From Aureimonas sp. AU12 (GTDB taxonomy: Bacteria; Pseudomonadota; Alphaproteobacteria; Rhizobiales; Rhizobiaceae), in NCBI RefSeq assembly GCF_001463705.1, contig NZ_BBWH01000034.1:1-64000 (forward strand): a DNA stretch of 64,000 nt. Reading direction: 5' to 3'. The translations under genes and the position numbers were made by a program. How positions within the stretch are numbered: the first letter of the stretch is position 1; every line of letters starts with the position of its first letter. Under the pieces are notes generated by a model that saw only the letters and a list, made by a program, of their open reading frames with translations, made no database searches and was not told where the DNA came from. Shown piece by piece: positions 7,894 through 15,616 of this stretch.

Positions 7894-9324
7894 TCAGGCT
7901 GCTTCGTAGCCGACGGTGCCCTTGATCTCGAGAAACTCCTCGAGGCCGAACTCGCCGTATTCGCGCCCGTTGCCGGATTGCTTGTAACCGCCGAAGGGCG
8001 CGCCGGCGTCCCAGGCGGGATAGTTGATGTAGACGTTGCCGGCCCGCATCTTCGACGCCAGCTTGCGGGCGCGGGCGATGTCGGGCGACTGGACGTAGGC
8101 GGCGAGCCCGTAGACCGTGTCGTTGGCCAGACGCACGACCTCCTCCTCGCTCGAATAGGAGAGGATCGCGAGGACGGGACCGAAGATCTCCTCGCGGGCG
8201 ATCGTCATGTCGGGCGTCACGTCGGCAAACACGGTCGGCTTCACGAAATAACCGCGGTTCATGCCGTCCGGGCGCCCCAGACCGCCGGCGACGAGGCGGG
8301 CGCCCTCCTTGATGCCGGTCTCGATCAGCCCCTGGATCTTGTCGTACTGGACCTGGCTGACCACCGGGCCGAGCTGCGTACCCTCGGCATCGGCCGGGCC
8401 GACCTTGAAGGCGCTGGCGGCCCTGGCGGCGATCGCAGCGGCCTCGTCGTGGCGGTCGGCCGGTACGAACATGCGGGTCGGCGCGTTGCAGGACTGGCCG
8501 GTGTTGCCGAAGCAGCCGGCGACGCCCTTCGTCACCGCGCTCTCCAGATCGACGTCGGGCAGCAGGATGTTGGCGGACTTGCCGCCGAGTTCCTGGTGGA
8601 CGCGCTTGATCGTGTCGGCGGCGGCCTTGGCGATGAGGATGCCGGCGCGGGTGGAGCCGGTGAAGGACACCATGTCGATGCCCGGATGCTTCGAGATGGC
8701 CTCGCCCACGCCCGGCCCGTCGCCGTTGACGAGGTTGAAGATGCCCGCCGGCAGGCCGGCCTCGTGCACCATTTCGGCGAAGAGCAGCCCGCTCATCGGC
8801 GCGATCTCGGAGGGCTTGAGAACCATGGTGCAACCCGCCGCCAAAGCCGGCGCGACCTTGCACATGATCTGGTTCATCGGCCAGTTCCACGGCGTGATCA
8901 TGCCGACGACGCCGATCGGCTCCTTCGTGATCAGCGTCGAGCCGCGCATCTCCTCGAATTCGTAGGCGTCCAGCGCCTCGATCATCTTGGCCAGATGCGC
9001 CGTGCCCATGAAGGCCTGCGAGCTTTCGGCGAAGGGGCGGGGTGCGCCCATCTCGCGGGAGATCGCGTCGGCCATCTCGCCGATGCGGGACTCGTAGACC
9101 GCCAGAAGCCTGCGCATCATCGCGAGGCGCTCGGCCTTGGTGGTCTGCGAGAAGCTTTCGAAGGCGCGGCGCGCGGCCGCGACCGCCCGATCGACATCGG
9201 CGGCCGATCCCATCGCGATCTCGGCATAGGCTTCTTCGGTCGAGGGGTCGATGACGGGGAGCGTCGCGGGGCGGGCCGGATCGACCCAGGCCCCGTCGAT
9301 GTAGAACTGCAGTGCATGCGTCAT
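7894..9324 (-). CDS. NAD(P)-dependent aldehyde dehydrogenase
   Basis: Soluble ALDH-superfamily enzyme of 476 aa that oxidises an aldehyde to the acid with NAD(P). The catalytic Cys279 is in GNTGQSCNAPTR and the general-base Glu245 is in HQELGGKSA. Cofactor and oxyanion-site segments MITPWNWPMNQ, VLKPSEIAP and FTGSTRAG are present, and the C-terminal GGYKQSGNGREYGEFGLEEF is typical. I prefer the ATG at 9324 (MTHALQFYIDGAW), with GAAGGA upstream, over an ATG eight codons earlier. Substrate cannot be told from sequence; the FxGNTGQSC type covers many medium-chain and betaine/sugar aldehydes. It stands alone, with msrA upstream on the same strand. Confidence 0.95.
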   Translation of the reverse strand: MTHALQFYIDGAWVDPARPATLPVIDPSTEEAYAEIAMGSAADVDRAVAAARRAFESFSQTTKAERLAMMRRLLAVYESRIGEMADAISREMGAPRPFAESSQAFMGTAHLAKMIEALDAYEFEEMRGSTLITKEPIGVVGMITPWNWPMNQIMCKVAPALAAGCTMVLKPSEIAPMSGLLFAEMVHEAGLPAGIFNLVNGDGPGVGEAISKHPGIDMVSFTGSTRAGILIAKAAADTIKRVHQELGGKSANILLPDVDLESAVTKGVAGCFGNTGQSCNAPTRMFVPADRHDEAAAIAARAASAFKVGPADAEGTQLGPVVSQVQYDKIQGLIETGIKEGARLVAGGLGRPDGMNRGYFVKPTVFADVTPDMTIAREEIFGPVLAILSYSSEEEVVRLANDTVYGLAAYVQSPDIARARKLASKMRAGNVYINYPAWDAGAPFGGYKQSGNGREYGEFGLEEFLEIKGTVGYEAA

Positions 9325-9442
9325 GCCGATGGTGTCCTTCGATCCCATGCGGCCGACGGGTAGCCGCTTGTCGGACGGGACAGTGCCATTGCACCGATCG
9401 GTTCGACAAGCGCCACGCGTCGCTTTTGCCGCAGGCTCCAGC

Positions 9443-9463
9443 GGGCCGCTTGTCGCGCGGCCC
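9443..9463 (-). terminator. Hairpin downstream of msrA
   Basis: A 7-bp GC-rich stem (9443-9449 with 9457-9463) and a 7-nt loop lie about 27 nt beyond the msrA stop, in the gap before the aldehyde dehydrogenase. It could terminate the msrA transcript. There is no T-run, so support is moderate. Confidence 0.4.
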
Positions 9464-9489
9464 GGTCGGTCGCAAGATCCTCCCGGCTG

Positions 9490-10200
9490 TTACTGGCTGA
9501 TGTCGGCCGTCAGCACCGGGGCCGTGCGGAAGCGCTCGGGGAAGAGGCGGCTGAGATCCTCGATCTTCGGCAGGTCGTTGACGACGATGTAGCCGTAGGT
9601 CGGATTGCGGGCGAGGAAATCCTGGTGATAGGCCTCGGCCGGGTAGAAGGCCTTGTCCGCCTCGATCGTGGTGGCGAGCGGCTTGCCGTAGGTCTTGGCG
9701 GTGTCGAGCTGTGCGACATAGGCCTTGGCGACCTTGGCTTGGGCGGCATCGAGCGGGAAGATCGTCGAGCGGTACTGCGTGCCGCTGTCGGGGCCCTGGC
9801 GGTTCAGCTCGGTCGGATCGTGCGCCACCGAGAAGTAGATCTGCAGGATTTCGCCATAGCTGATCACCGAGGGGTCGAACGTCACCTTCACCGCCTCGGC
9901 GTGGCCGGTGCGCCCGGTGCCGACCTCTTCGTACAGCGCGGTGTCGGCCTTGCCGCCGGCATAGCCCGACACCGCGGAGCTGACGCCCTTCACGTGCTGG
10001 AAGACGCCCTGCACGCCCCAGAAGCAGCCGCCCGCGAGGATCGCGGTCTGCTGGCCGGCGGCCTTCGCCTCGGTGACGGTGGGCGCCGGCACGCGGCGGG
10101 CGGCCTGCTCGGCATCGGCGTGCCCCGTCAACGCAAGGCCCGAGATGGCGACGGCGCCGATGGCGAGAAAGCCCGCGAGGCGGGAGAGGGACGTGGACAT
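9490..10200 (-). CDS. msrA: Exported peptide-methionine (S)-S-oxide reductase
   Basis: MsrA-family enzyme, 236 aa, reducing methionine-S-sulfoxide in proteins. The N-terminal hydrophobic segment (about residues 9-26) followed by GHADAEQAARR looks like a signal peptide, so the enzyme should act in the periplasm. The catalytic motif GGCFWG is at residues 57-62, with nucleophile Cys59. Other family blocks are GYAGGKADTALYEEV, GHAEAVKVTFDP and HDPTELNRQGPDSGTQYRS. I see no second cysteine in the mature protein, so the usual resolving cysteines are absent and reduction must use another route. The start ATG at 10200 has GAGGAG about 8 nt upstream. No msrB is adjacent. Confidence 0.95.
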   Translation of the reverse strand: MSTSLSRLAGFLAIGAVAISGLALTGHADAEQAARRVPAPTVTEAKAAGQQTAILAGGCFWGVQGVFQHVKGVSSAVSGYAGGKADTALYEEVGTGRTGHAEAVKVTFDPSVISYGEILQIYFSVAHDPTELNRQGPDSGTQYRSTIFPLDAAQAKVAKAYVAQLDTAKTYGKPLATTIEADKAFYPAEAYHQDFLARNPTYGYIVVNDLPKIEDLSRLFPERFRTAPVLTADISQ

Positions 10201-10466
10201 GATGGAACTCCTCGGTTTCAGCCGATCCTGCGCGCCAATTCGGGCCGGGTTCGGGCAGGCTTGCCGCGTCGGTCCCGGCATGCGATCGGACAGGGTGCGT
10301 GACGCTCGGGCAGGATCCTGGCGCCGCGCTGCGTCCTTGCCATGAGATACGCAGCGTCGATGCGTTTCGCCGCTCCGACCGTGCGATTTTTTTGCGTGGG
10401 GCACCGGCCGCAAGACAGGGCAACGAGACGGGCGGGACGATCCGCCGCAGGGGAACGGGACGATCC

Positions 10467-10904
10467 ATGCCGATCAAGCGCGAGCTGCGCGGCTTCTACC
10501 CGATCGACTGGCGCGAGCTCTCGGCCTCCATCCGCTTTCGCCGCGCCAAGGGATGCTGCGAGCGATGCGGGCGCCCGCACGGGCACAGCGTCACGACGCT
10601 CGCCGACGGGCGCTGGTACGACGAGGCGCAGGCGCAGTGGCGCGACGGGCGCGGCCGGCGGGTGCGCACCAACCTGCCGCAGCCCTGCGACCTGCCGACG
10701 GATTTCGGCCATCGGCGCACGAAGGTCTCGCTCTCCTGCGCCCACCTCAACCACGACCTGTCCGACAATTCGGCCGAGAACCTCGCCGCACTCTGCCAGC
10801 GCTGCCACCTGATGCACGACCGGCCCGAGCACCTGCGCCGCCGCCGCATCACCTACCGGATGCGGCGCGCGATCGGCGATCTCTTCACCGGCCTCTACGA
10901 CTAG
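10467..10904 (+). CDS. HNH-type nuclease-like protein
   Basis: A 145-aa protein with a zinc-binding CERCG near the N-terminus and a C-terminal HNH-like block: CAHLNHDLSDNS, then ENLAALCQRCHLMHD. The paired cysteines plus His/Asn pattern match HNH endonuclease folds, though this group is often annotated only as HNH-like or hypothetical. I chose the ATG at 10467 (MPIKRELRGFYP), where the coherent protein begins; the upstream frame is open but Arg-rich. It stands alone, with no phage genes nearby. The TAG stop lies inside the CTAGAG end of a palindromic element (10902-10937). Confidence 0.75.
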   Translation: MPIKRELRGFYPIDWRELSASIRFRRAKGCCERCGRPHGHSVTTLADGRWYDEAQAQWRDGRGRRVRTNLPQPCDLPTDFGHRRTKVSLSCAHLNHDLSDNSAENLAALCQRCHLMHDRPEHLRRRRITYRMRRAIGDLFTGLYD

Positions 10905-10937
10905 AGCCGATCCCGACGAAGCGGATACGCTTCGTCG
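10902..10937. repeat. Dispersed palindromic element, copy A
   Basis: The core is a perfect 10-bp stem, CGACGAAGCG (10914-10923) with its complement at 10928-10937 and loop GATA. It is preceded by CTAGAGC, which contains the stop codon of the HNH gene. It lies between two convergent genes. Related copies occur at 13384-13401, 13483-13574, 22221-22270 and 26001-26066. Confidence 0.65.
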
Positions 10938-10962
10938 CCGGACGATGCGGCCTTGGAACTCG

Positions 10963-11796
10963 TCAGGCGGGATCGAGGCGGTAGAAGCGCGCGGCGTTGG
11001 CGGAGAAGACCTTCGCCATGTCGTCCTGCGACAGATGCGGGGCGAGCAGCGCGCGGGCAGCGTTGCCCACCTCGCCATAGGCGGCGGCGAGCGTCGCCAC
11101 CGGCCAGTCGCTGCCGAACATCAGGCGGTCCGGCCCGAAGCAGGCGACGACATGGTCGACATAGGGGCGCAGCTGGTCGAGCCGCCAGTCGGCACCGGCT
11201 TCCGTCACCATGCCGGATATCTTGCAGGAGACGTTCGGAAAGGCCGCGATCGCGGCGATCTCGTCCCGCCAGGGGTCGAGCGTCCCGCTTGCGATCTCGG
11301 GCTTGGAGATGTGGTCGACCACGGCGCGCAGGCCCGGCGTTTCGCCGAGCGCCCGGCGGACATGGGGCAGGTGGCGGGTGAAGGTGAGAATATCGAAGGC
11401 CAGGCCCGATTCCGCCACCAGCGCCAGCGACTTCAGGACCCGCGGGCGCAGGATCCAGCGGTCATCGGGCAGGCCCTGCAGCATCGGGCGAAGCCCGACC
11501 AGCCAGCGATTCTGCCGCAGATCCGCGAAGCGGTCGGCAAAGCCCTCGTCGTCGAAATCGAGCCAGCCGACGACGCCGGCGATGAAGTCGGTCTCTTCCG
11601 CGAGATCGAGCAGGAAGCGCGTCTCCGCCTCGGTCTCGGCGGCCTGCACCGCGATCGTGCGGGTGATGCCGGCGCGCGCCAGAAGCGGACGCAGGTCATC
11701 CGGCATGAAGTCGCGCACGATCGGCGCGACGCTCTCGTCCATCCAGCCGTAGTCGCCGCGCTCGATCTTCCAGAAGTGCTGATGGCTGTCGATCAT
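10963..11796 (-). CDS. Amidohydrolase-type sugar lactonase (L-fuconolactonase-like)
   Basis: A 277-aa TIM-barrel metal-dependent hydrolase of the amidohydrolase-2 family, COG3618 type. It opens with the metal-binding motif MIDSHQHFWK. Later blocks are HLPHVRRAL, VVDHISKPEI and MFGSDWPVATL, the last carrying the catalytic Asp. Close relatives open L-fucono- or L-rhamnono-lactones, or 2-pyrone-4,6-dicarboxylate. With FucU, an aldose dehydrogenase-like reductase and a UxaA-type dehydratase nearby, a sugar-lactonase role is the best inference. The ATG at 11796 is preceded by GGGAGGG. It is the last gene of the leftward importer operon. Confidence 0.85.
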   Translation of the reverse strand: MIDSHQHFWKIERGDYGWMDESVAPIVRDFMPDDLRPLLARAGITRTIAVQAAETEAETRFLLDLAEETDFIAGVVGWLDFDDEGFADRFADLRQNRWLVGLRPMLQGLPDDRWILRPRVLKSLALVAESGLAFDILTFTRHLPHVRRALGETPGLRAVVDHISKPEIASGTLDPWRDEIAAIAAFPNVSCKISGMVTEAGADWRLDQLRPYVDHVVACFGPDRLMFGSDWPVATLAAAYGEVGNAARALLAPHLSQDDMAKVFSANAARFYRLDPA

Positions 11797-11830
11797 CGTC
11801 GAAATGTCCCTCCCGCCCGTTCGCCCCGCG

Positions 11831-12253
11831 TCAGGGGCGCAGGACGCCCTTGCGCAGGATGATGTTGCCATAGAGCCGGCGCTCGCCCGACGAAATCACC
11901 GCATAGGCGAGTTTCGCGCGGGCGACGAACTCGCCGGGCTCGATGACGTCGATGCCGATCGCGCGGCCCTCGGCGGCGTCGGCGCTCGCCTGAAACTCGG
12001 CATACATCGCATCGGTCTCGGGCGGCGCCTTCATCACCGCCAGCGGCTTGTCGACGAAATCGTCCAGCGGGAAAACGGTGAGGATGGCCGTGAGGAGGTC
12101 GCTCGCGCTCGTGCCGGGCAGGTCCACCAGCCGCTCGGCCACCGCGTCGGCGCCGAAATTGGCGTCGGTGATCGCGATCTCGTTGCCGTGGCCCATGTCG
12201 TCGAGAAGCGCCAGCAGCGTTCCGTTGAGAAGGGGATCGATATTCTTCAGCAT
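11831..12253 (-). CDS. fucU: L-fucose mutarotase (RbsD/FucU family)
   Basis: A 140-aa cytoplasmic mutarotase that interconverts sugar anomers after import. The whole protein matches the RbsD/FucU fold. The N-terminus MLKNIDPLLNGTLLALLDDMGHGNE contains His22, and ITDANFGAD contains Asp30, the positions used for catalysis in this family. The opening resembles FucU more than RbsD, pointing to fucose or a fucose-like sugar. It lies between the lactonase-like gene and the aldo/keto reductase in a leftward operon. Confidence 0.88.
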   Translation of the reverse strand: MLKNIDPLLNGTLLALLDDMGHGNEIAITDANFGADAVAERLVDLPGTSASDLLTAILTVFPLDDFVDKPLAVMKAPPETDAMYAEFQASADAAEGRAIGIDVIEPGEFVARAKLAYAVISSGERRLYGNIILRKGVLRP

Positions 12254-12322
12254 GATGGGGGTGTTCCGAGAGAGAGCGGCCGGAGCGGCCAGGGATCGAA
12301 GGCCAGGGATCGAAGACTGGGA

Positions 12323-13354
12323 TCAGAGGGCCGGGATCAGGCCGTCCGCTTCGAGCGCCTGCCAGAGTTCGGCGGGGATCGGCTGTTCGAACCAGGCGAC
12401 GTTGCCCTCGACCTGCGCGGCGGTCTTGGCGCCGATCACGACGGCCGTCGCGGCGGGGTGGCGCAGCGGATACTGGATGGCGGCGGCGGGCAGCGGCACC
12501 TCGAAGGCGCGGCAGATGCCCTCCAGCCGCTCGACCTTGGCGAGGATGTCGGCGGGCGCGTCGACATAGTTGAACTTCTTGCGCCCCGAGGACGAGGCGA
12601 GGATGCCGGAATTGAAGACGCCGCCGATCACCAGATCGACGTCGTGGCGCAGCGCCATCGGCAGGAAGGTCTGCGCCGCGTCGCCGTCGAGCAGCGTGTA
12701 GCGCCCGGCCAGCAGGCAGCAGTCGAGGGCCGTCTCGTTCATCGCGTCGGCGATCACCTGCCATTCGTTGACGCCGAGGCCGAAGCCGGCGATCAGCCCG
12801 GCCGCCTTCAGCTCGGCGAGCGCCCGGAAGCCGCCGCCCTTCGTCAGCGCCGCCCAATGGTGGTCGTGCAGTTCGCCATGGGTGACGCGGCCGATATCGT
12901 GGACGTAGAGGAGGTCGAGGGCCCCAAGTCCCGTGCGCTGGCGCGAGTCGTCGTAGGAGCGCAGGATCGCGTCGTAGGAATAGTCGAAGACCTCGCGGAA
13001 CGGCAGGCCGTTGTGCCAGCCGCTGTCGAACTCGTTCTTCGGCGGCTCCGGCGGCAGGGCGCGGCCGGGGCGATCGAAGGTCATCAGGCGCCCGACCTTC
13101 GTCGAGACGCGGAAGGGCTCGCCCTTCTCGCGCAGCATCTCGCCCGAGAGGTGCTCGGAGCGGCCGAGCCCGTACATCGGCGCCATGTCGTAATAGCGGA
13201 TGCCGGCGGCCCAGGCCGCCTCGAGCGCGGCCTTGGCGTCGGCCGTCGAAACGGGGGCATAGAGGCCGCCGAGCGGGGCGGTGCCCATGCCGAGCAGCGT
13301 CAGGTCGATCGCGGCCCGCTTGAGGCGGCGGGTCTGGGAGGCTTTGAAGGACAT
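12323..13354 (-). CDS. Aldo/keto reductase, aldose 1-dehydrogenase type
   Basis: A 343-aa aldo/keto reductase resembling D-threo-aldose 1-dehydrogenase (L-fucose dehydrogenase), which oxidises C1 of the sugar to the lactone with NAD(P). Family landmarks are the early LGMGTAPLGGLY, catalytic Asp/Tyr in RYYDMAPMYGLGRSE, Lys in VSTKVGRLM, and His in DLLYVHDIGR. The NAD(P) site lies near AVVIGAKTAAQVEGN. The ATG at 13354 opens the coherent protein; GAGG lies upstream. Together with the lactonase-like protein and FucU it would make aldonate from the imported sugar. Substrate is inferred from context only. Confidence 0.88.
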   Translation of the reverse strand: MSFKASQTRRLKRAAIDLTLLGMGTAPLGGLYAPVSTADAKAALEAAWAAGIRYYDMAPMYGLGRSEHLSGEMLREKGEPFRVSTKVGRLMTFDRPGRALPPEPPKNEFDSGWHNGLPFREVFDYSYDAILRSYDDSRQRTGLGALDLLYVHDIGRVTHGELHDHHWAALTKGGGFRALAELKAAGLIAGFGLGVNEWQVIADAMNETALDCCLLAGRYTLLDGDAAQTFLPMALRHDVDLVIGGVFNSGILASSSGRKKFNYVDAPADILAKVERLEGICRAFEVPLPAAAIQYPLRHPAATAVVIGAKTAAQVEGNVAWFEQPIPAELWQALEADGLIPAL

Positions 13355-13383
13355 GGGGGCGGGGGCCTCTGAGCAGGTGCGGG

Positions 13384-13401
13384 CGAAGCGGATGCGCTTC
13401 G
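13384..13401. repeat. Dispersed palindromic element, copy B
   Basis: A short copy with a 7-bp stem, CGAAGCG (13384-13390) with CGCTTCG (13395-13401) and loop GATG, then GTCGTCGGAGG. It lies just upstream of the aldo/keto reductase gene and 80 nt from copy C. The core and flank match copy A closely. Confidence 0.55.
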
Positions 13402-13482
13402 TCGTCGGAGGTTGAGTACCTAGAACCGGACGCCCGGCCGGCGAACCGGTGGCCGCCGGGCGGGGGCGCGAAAGCATGTCCA

Positions 13483-13574
13483 GATGAAGCGGACACGCTT
13501 CGTCGTCGGACAAGGCGGACAAGACAAACACCTGGAGCGCATCTGGCGAACCCATGTCCGCCGGATGCGCTCTA
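13483..13574. repeat. Dispersed palindromic element, copy C (two stems)
   Basis: The fullest copy. Its first stem is GAAGCG/CGCTTC (13486-13501) with loop GACA. Its second stem is 14 bp with one T-G mismatch (13535-13548 with 13559-13572) and a 10-nt loop. The element ends CTCTAG, which contains the TAG stop of the permease gene read leftward (13572-13574). It lies between two genes of the same operon and could attenuate the 3' half. Confidence 0.65.
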
Positions 13575-14576
13575 GAGATGCGCGCGGGTCTTGCGCCGTG
13601 TCCAGACCACCAGCGCGACGCCGGCGATGAGGAGCGCGGCGCGCACGATCTGGCGCTGCGAGTCGGTCCAGCCGAGAAGCGCCGCGCCGCTGAGGAGGAC
13701 GGCGAGCAGCAGGACGCCGGTCAGCGTTCCCACGACGTTGGGCTTGCCCATCTTCAGCGCCATGCCGCCGAGCAACACCGCCGTCAGCCCGTCGATGAAG
13801 TAGGACGAGCCGATATAGGGCTGGCCGGACGAGAGATCGGCGGTGAGGAGGATACCGGCGAGCGCCGAGAGGACGCCGGAGAGGATGTAGAGGAGGAAGA
13901 GCAGCCGCTCGGCCGGCACGCCCGCCTCCACCACCGCGTTGCGGTTCTGCTCCATCGCATAGATGTAGTGGCCGAAGGTCGTGCGGTCCTGCAGGAGATA
14001 GGCGGCGCCGTAGAGCAGGGCGACGCCGAGCGCGATGAGCGGCACAAGCCCAAGATCGGCCGCGACGATCTCGCCGACGAAGCCGGTAGTGCGCAGCGAG
14101 ATCGACGTGCCCTTGCCGATCGCCGCCGCGATCGAGCCGGCAAGGCCCCCGGTGGCGATGGTGATGACGAGGGCGGGCAGCCGCATCACCGCGACGAGCA
14201 GCCCGTTGAGGCAGCCGACGACGAGCCCGGCGATGAGCGCGGCGAGCGAGGCCAGCGGCCAGCCGACACCGGCCGCGACGAGCCCGGCGACGATCATCGT
14301 GGCGAGCGCGGCCACCGACATGAACGAGACGTCGATCTCGCCGGCGGCGATGATCCAGGTGAGGCCGAGGAACATCAGCGCCGAGATCGAGGCCGAGCGC
14401 AGGATGTCGTTGGCGTTGGCCGCGCTCGCAAAGCTCGGGCGCAGCCAGGAGAAGGCGACGACGAGCGCGGCCAGGAGGATGAAGAGGCCGAAGCGCACTA
14501 GGAAGCGGCGCGCGTCGAAAGCGGGGGACCGGGATGCGGATCCGGTGGCGGTGGTGGTCGGCATGACGGCGCTCAT
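13572..14576 (-). CDS. Ribose-type ABC transporter permease
   Basis: A 334-aa polytopic inner-membrane protein of the BPD_transp_2 (RbsC/AraH/XylH) family with about nine to ten hydrophobic segments. The family loop after the first helices, FLGLTWIIAAGEIDVSFMSVAALA, is clear. The later segments GGLAGSIAAAIGKG and GLTAVLLGGMALKMGKPN are also typical. Its start overlaps the upstream permease stop by 4 nt (ATGA), so the two permeases are translationally coupled and probably form a heterodimer. The stop lies in palindromic element C. Confidence 0.93.
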   Translation of the reverse strand: MSAVMPTTTATGSASRSPAFDARRFLVRFGLFILLAALVVAFSWLRPSFASAANANDILRSASISALMFLGLTWIIAAGEIDVSFMSVAALATMIVAGLVAAGVGWPLASLAALIAGLVVGCLNGLLVAVMRLPALVITIATGGLAGSIAAAIGKGTSISLRTTGFVGEIVAADLGLVPLIALGVALLYGAAYLLQDRTTFGHYIYAMEQNRNAVVEAGVPAERLLFLLYILSGVLSALAGILLTADLSSGQPYIGSSYFIDGLTAVLLGGMALKMGKPNVVGTLTGVLLLAVLLSGAALLGWTDSQRQIVRAALLIAGVALVVWTRRKTRAHL

Positions 14577-15616
14577 GAGCGGGCCTCGCGCAGGGGGGCG
14601 CTCGCGGTGCGCTGGGCGCGAAGGCGCCGGAGCGCTGCGCCGACCTTCGGGTCGAAGGCCGCGATGGCTGCGATGAGGACGGTGGAGACGATGGCGTCGG
14701 AGTAGAAATACGGCACCGCCATCAGCGTGAAGCCGTTGAGCATGGCCGACATCAGGAGCGTGCCGGCGATCGTGGCGGGCACCGAGGGCGCGCCGAACAG
14801 GGCCGCGCCCAGATAGACCGCGGCATAGGCGGGCATCAGCAGCTGGTTGCCGGCGCTGACATTGGCCGCGCCCGAGGAGGCGACGAGGAGCGTGATGGCA
14901 AGGCAGGCGAGGCCGCCGCAGAGGGCGAAGGCGGCGAGGACGTAGAGCTTGACGCGGATGCCGGAGAAGATCGCCGAGGTGCGGTTCTCGCCGGTGGCGT
15001 AGAAGGCCCGCCCGAAGCGCGAGCCGTGCAGCACGAGCGCGGCGGCGGCGGCGGCGAGCGCCAGGATCGCCACCGGCGCATCGAGCCCGAAATAGCGGGC
15101 GTCGTTGAGATCGAGGATGCCCGACATGAAGAAGTTCTTCGAGATCGAGCTGCCGTTCGAATAGAAATAGGCGAGCCCGACGGCGAGACCCCCCATGGCG
15201 ATCGTCGCGACGATGTCGGGCAGGCGCAGATGCGCCACCGCGAACCCGTTGACGAGGCCGCAGACGAGACCGACCGCCACCGCTCCCGCGACGGCGACGC
15301 CGACCCCGTGGCCGCCGGCGATGAGGAAGCCGAGCGTCATCGCGCCGAGCGAGGCGACGCCGGGGAAGGACAGGTCGAACTGGCGCACCACGATGACGAA
15401 GGTGAGCCCGAGCGCGGCGAGCCCCTGCACCGCCATGTGACGCAGCAGCGCGTGGAGGTTGCCCGGCGAGAGATAAGCCGGCGTTAGGCTCTGGAAGACG
15501 GCGGCGATGAGCGTGAGGAGGAGCGCGAAGGCGAGGATGCGCCAGAGCATCGGGCTCATGCGGCGGGCCGCCTTGGCGTCGCCCGTGCGGGCCGTGTGGA
15601 TGGGTGAGGAGGTCAT
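14573..15616 (-). CDS. Ribose-type ABC transporter permease
   Basis: A 347-aa inner-membrane permease of the BPD_transp_2 family, paired with the next gene. A cytoplasmic N-terminus of about 22 residues precedes the first helix. The characteristic loop ALGLTFVIVVRQFDLSFPGVASLG replaces the usual GGIDLS with RQFDLS. The late segment YAAVYLGAALFGAPSVPATIAGTLL is conserved in the family. It overlaps the ATPase stop upstream (ATGA) and the second permease downstream. Two non-identical permeases are as in AI-2 and rhamnose importers, rather than the single RbsC of ribose. Confidence 0.93.
   Translation of the reverse strand: MTSSPIHTARTGDAKAARRMSPMLWRILAFALLLTLIAAVFQSLTPAYLSPGNLHALLRHMAVQGLAALGLTFVIVVRQFDLSFPGVASLGAMTLGFLIAGGHGVGVAVAGAVAVGLVCGLVNGFAVAHLRLPDIVATIAMGGLAVGLAYFYSNGSSISKNFFMSGILDLNDARYFGLDAPVAILALAAAAAALVLHGSRFGRAFYATGENRTSAIFSGIRVKLYVLAAFALCGGLACLAITLLVASSGAANVSAGNQLLMPAYAAVYLGAALFGAPSVPATIAGTLLMSAMLNGFTLMAVPYFYSDAIVSTVLIAAIAAFDPKVGAALRRLRAQRTASAPLREARS

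Noticed and set aside
7664-10477. A 937-codon open frame on the minus strand across the secreted-protein, aldehyde dehydrogenase and msrA genes
   Set aside because: Its translation is Arg/Gly/Ala-rich low complexity, and recognised enzymes with intact active sites occupy other frames. It is a high-GC shadow frame.
10467-10904. HNH protein as a homing endonuclease or phage remnant
   Set aside because: It is a free-standing gene with no intron, intein or phage genes beside it, so the HNH-like motif alone does not justify a mobile-element call.
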